Source: Lewinellaceae bacterium
Lineage (GTDB): Bacteria > Bacteroidota > Bacteroidia > Chitinophagales > Saprospiraceae
Length of the DNA: 64,000 nt
Assembly (NCBI GenBank): GCA_020636435.1
Contig: JACJXX010000001.1
Span: forward strand, 2,683,001 to 2,747,000
Reading direction: 5' to 3'
Shown here piece after piece: positions 62,086 through 64,000 of this stretch (the stretch's first letter is position 1; every line of letters starts with the position of its first letter). The notes below the pieces were generated by a model. That model did not search any database. It had not been told where the DNA came from and saw only the letters and a program-made list of their open reading frames with translations. The translations under genes were made by a program, and so were the position numbers.

Positions 62086-62664
62086 ATGAAGAAAGAATTT
62101 ACGTTTGGATATTTTCTAAAAGAAAGACATATTGAAGGAGGATTCAAATTACTCAAAAAACAAATAGAACAAAAAAGTCCGTTGTACAATACTCTTGATT
62201 TTAGAATTTATAGAGAAGAAAACAAGGTTGGGGATTTTGACCCAAAAGCATTTTATGAAAACTATATTAAGAACGATGTATTTTATTACTTTCAAGATAA
62301 ATTTTATGTAGTTGATTTTTTAGGAGTGCAATCAGCCTATAAAAATAGGAATTATCAATTTTTATCATTTGAAGCCTTGATTTTATTTAATTCTATCGGA
62401 TTATATATTCAAGAGGTATTAAGTCAATATCAAATTGATTTTGATGCTATTTTAAGCCAGTCAAATGGGCAAGTTTTTTATGGAGGCAGGTTAGATTATG
62501 AAAATGCTGAAAAATCCACTATTTTCTATTACGATGACTATCAGAGATTTTTGTCAACTAAAGAAAAATTGACTAAACCAGAAAGTGGTAAAATTAAGTA
62601 TGTCCGTAAGCCTACCACCAAGGGCATCTTGCCCACCATTGCTGAAAAGGCGACCTTTGCCTAA
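62086..62664 (+). CDS. AT-rich orphan gene, 3' end replaced by IS66 DNA
   Basis: The frame gives 192 aa. The native part, MKKEFTFGYFLKERHIEGGF ... DYQRFLSTKEKLTKPES, has no signal peptide and is rich in Tyr, Phe and Lys. I recognise no family. From ~62606 the reading frame enters the IS element, adding KPTTKGILPTIAEKATFA. The base composition is much more A/T-rich than its neighbours, pointing to foreign origin. It is probably a truncated, perhaps inactive, gene. Confidence 0.6.
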   Translation: MKKEFTFGYFLKERHIEGGFKLLKKQIEQKSPLYNTLDFRIYREENKVGDFDPKAFYENYIKNDVFYYFQDKFYVVDFLGVQSAYKNRNYQFLSFEALILFNSIGLYIQEVLSQYQIDFDAILSQSNGQVFYGGRLDYENAEKSTIFYYDDYQRFLSTKEKLTKPESGKIKYVRKPTTKGILPTIAEKATFA

Positions 62665-62673
62665 AACGCAGAC

Positions 62674-62988
62674 ATGAAAAAACCATTGACAAGGACGAGC
62701 CGTTCGTGGCGGGATGCAGGCTTCTGGGCGGCGTTGCTGGCAGGCCATGAAAAGAGCGGCCAGAGCGTAAAAGAGTATTGTGCTGCTCAGGGCATAAGCG
62801 CCGCCTCGTATTATCGGTGGCAAAAGCGGTTGAATGAGGAAAAAGGCGTGGGGTTCAGCCCAATAGAGATAGAAACGAAGCCTTTGGGCGGCATAGTAGT
62901 TGAATTGCCAGGCGGGGTGGCCTTGCGCTTTAGCGAGTTGCCGCCGGTGGAGTATTTGCGCAGCCTGAGTTCAAGCTTTGCCCTATGA
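62674..62988 (+). CDS. tnpA: IS66 accessory protein TnpA
   Basis: 104 aa. SRSWRDAGFWAALLAGHEKSGQSVKEYCAAQGISAASYYRWQKRL is the typical helix-turn-helix of the first IS66 protein. It overlaps tnpB by 4 nt (ATGA). Confidence 0.85.
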   Translation: MKKPLTRTSRSWRDAGFWAALLAGHEKSGQSVKEYCAAQGISAASYYRWQKRLNEEKGVGFSPIEIETKPLGGIVVELPGGVALRFSELPPVEYLRSLSSSFAL

Positions 62989-63347
62989 TGGGCTTTACCT
63001 CAGCGCAGCGCTATTACCTGAGCCGGGAGGCTGCGGACATGAGAAAGAGTTATGACGGCTTAAGCGGGCTGGTCCGCCAGGGCCTGGGCCGCGACCCCTT
63101 GAGCGGAGAAGTATTCATCTTTTTGAACCGGCGCCGGACGATGATCAAGATATTGGTGTGGGACCGTAGCGGTTTTGTAATTTGGAGCAAGCGCTTGGAA
63201 CGAGGCACGTTCGAGTTGCCGCGCAGCACAGAGGCCGGCGCGTCGGTGGCCTTGCGCTGGGAGGAGTTGGTGATGATCCTGGAAGGCGTATCCCTGGGCA
63301 GTATCCAACGGCGCAAGCGCTATAGCAGGGAAAAAGCGGCGGCGTGA
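62985..63347 (+). CDS. tnpB: IS66 accessory protein TnpB
   Basis: 120 aa. MRKSYDGLSGLVRQGLGRDPLSGEVFIFLNRRRTMIKILVWDRSGFVIWSKRLERGTF is the conserved IS66 Orf2 core. Its role in transposition is not fully known. It follows tnpA with coupled translation. Confidence 0.92.
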   Translation: MMGFTSAQRYYLSREAADMRKSYDGLSGLVRQGLGRDPLSGEVFIFLNRRRTMIKILVWDRSGFVIWSKRLERGTFELPRSTEAGASVALRWEELVMILEGVSLGSIQRRKRYSREKAAA

Positions 63348-63507
63348 AAAAAGAGCGGAGTTATCCACCGTTTTTGGGGCAGGGGTGTTGATAAAGGCGT
63401 TTTTTACGCAGCATCGGAAAAAAAACGGGAGAAATCCACACAAAAGGGTGGCGGAGTGTTGGGAAAAAGAGCTTGCAGGGCCGAGGCCAGACAGCTACCT
63501 TTACTGT

Positions 63508-64000
63508 ATGCAAAACGCAGCTACGCCAATGGTTCCGCTGGCCGATTACCAAAAACTGGAATCGGAAATCCAGGACTTGAAACAACGCATCGCGTGGTTC
63601 GAGCGGATGATGTTTGGCCGCAAGAGCGAGCGTTTTGTGCCTGCCGAAGAGATAGAGGGGCAATTGAAATTAGCCTTTGCCCCGGAACAGGCCCAAGAGG
63701 TAGAAGCCACAGTAAAGCAGCTCATAGCGGAGCACGAGCGCAGTGTCCCGCCCAAGAAAGAGAATGCTCACAAAGGCCGGCAGCCTATCCCGCCTCATTT
63801 GCCGCGCGTAACAGAGGTGCTTGAGCCCGAGGAAGATACCAGCGGGATGAAGCGCATCGGCGAGGACATAAGCGAGGTGTTGGAATATGAGCCGGGCAAA
63901 GTATGGGTGCGGCGCACCGTGCGGCCTAAATACGCCCGGATGGAAGCTGAACTGGAGCCAGGCCAAGGACAAATCGTACAAGCGCCTGCCAAAGAGCTGC
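63508..64000 (+). CDS. tnpC: IS66 transposase TnpC (3' partial)
   Basis: The frame from ATG at 63508 is open to the end of the window (164 codons). LADYQKLESEIQDLKQRIAWFERMMFGRKSERF is the N-terminal coiled coil and IS66 signature. The sequence later enters the zinc-finger-like region (RIGEDISEVLEYEPGKVWVRRTVRPKYA). The DDE catalytic core lies outside. Confidence 0.88.
   Translation, partial: MQNAATPMVPLADYQKLESEIQDLKQRIAWFERMMFGRKSERFVPAEEIEGQLKLAFAPEQAQEVEATVKQLIAEHERSVPPKKENAHKGRQPIPPHLPRVTEVLEPEEDTSGMKRIGEDISEVLEYEPGKVWVRRTVRPKYARMEAELEPGQGQIVQAPAKEL

Larger units (their letters stand above)
62606..64000 (+). mobile_element. IS66-family insertion sequence (3' partial)
   Basis: Starts with GTAAGCC, the typical IS66 terminal word, and contains tnpA, tnpB and the start of tnpC in standard order. 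The right end is outside the window, so the target duplication and the right terminal repeat cannot be checked. Confidence 0.8.

Overview
The window looks like a chromosome segment of a member of the Bacteroidota, most likely a Saprospiraceae/Lewinella-like lineage. The base composition is fairly GC-rich by eye. Several secreted proteins end in type IX secretion (T9SS) sorting domains. There is a PorP/SprF-OmpA pair, a PUR-type DUF3276 protein, and several TAnnTTTG (-7) promoter boxes with a TTG about 18-23 nt upstream, and I see little reliance on Shine-Dalgarno sequences. The genus is inference.

Layout. 1-7.95 kb: end of a secreted esterase, an FKBP-TPR protein, rnpA, a PUR protein, radC, an MsbA-like ABC exporter and a GT9 glycosyltransferase. 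8-20 kb: an AT-rich Rpn-like nuclease, a lipoprotein, a PhoD-like phosphatase, a DUF6159 membrane protein, a DUF4143 ATPase, secreted endonuclease I, an ECF sigma factor overlapping a membrane/beta-barrel partner, a PaaI thioesterase, a DUF4350 protein and a DUF433/DUF5615 toxin-antitoxin pair. 20-33 kb: a giant sortilin-like beta-propeller protein, an HTH regulator, a relic of an M43 metallopeptidase, a cation/proton antiporter, a DMT transporter, a Uma2 protein, a CotH/lamin-tail protein, an acyltransferase and a choice-of-anchor V protein. 33-38.6 kb: a SARP/BTAD regulator diverging from a small group of orphan proteins (one DUF1508-like), a methyltransferase and an RHH protein. 38.7-51.5 kb: a GH3-serine hydrolase fusion, a PMT-like TPR membrane protein, TesB, TrhO, ACMSD, a subtilase, a GNAT protein and an aspartoacylase-like protein. 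51.8-61.5 kb: PorP/SprF, OmpA-DUF1573, PnuC, and two secreted caspase-like proteins, one with TPRs and one with MORN repeats. 62-64 kb: an AT-rich orphan gene cut by an IS66-family element that runs off the window.

Shared themes. The intergenic DNA carries several families of short non-coding elements: a 160/187-bp element with TAA flanks, a 124-bp element with GGCTACC ends, a 198-bp element packed with palindromes, and a 60-bp repeat. Short tandem arrays (5-10 bp units) repeatedly sit just after stop codons, and two mobile-like elements lie inside such arrays. The most system-like find is the same-strand pair of secreted caspases (TPR-caspase and MORN-caspase). Both keep the His/Cys dyad and both carry an EF-hand-like calcium loop. 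The MORN protein has a four-fold super-repeat opened by CxxGxC.
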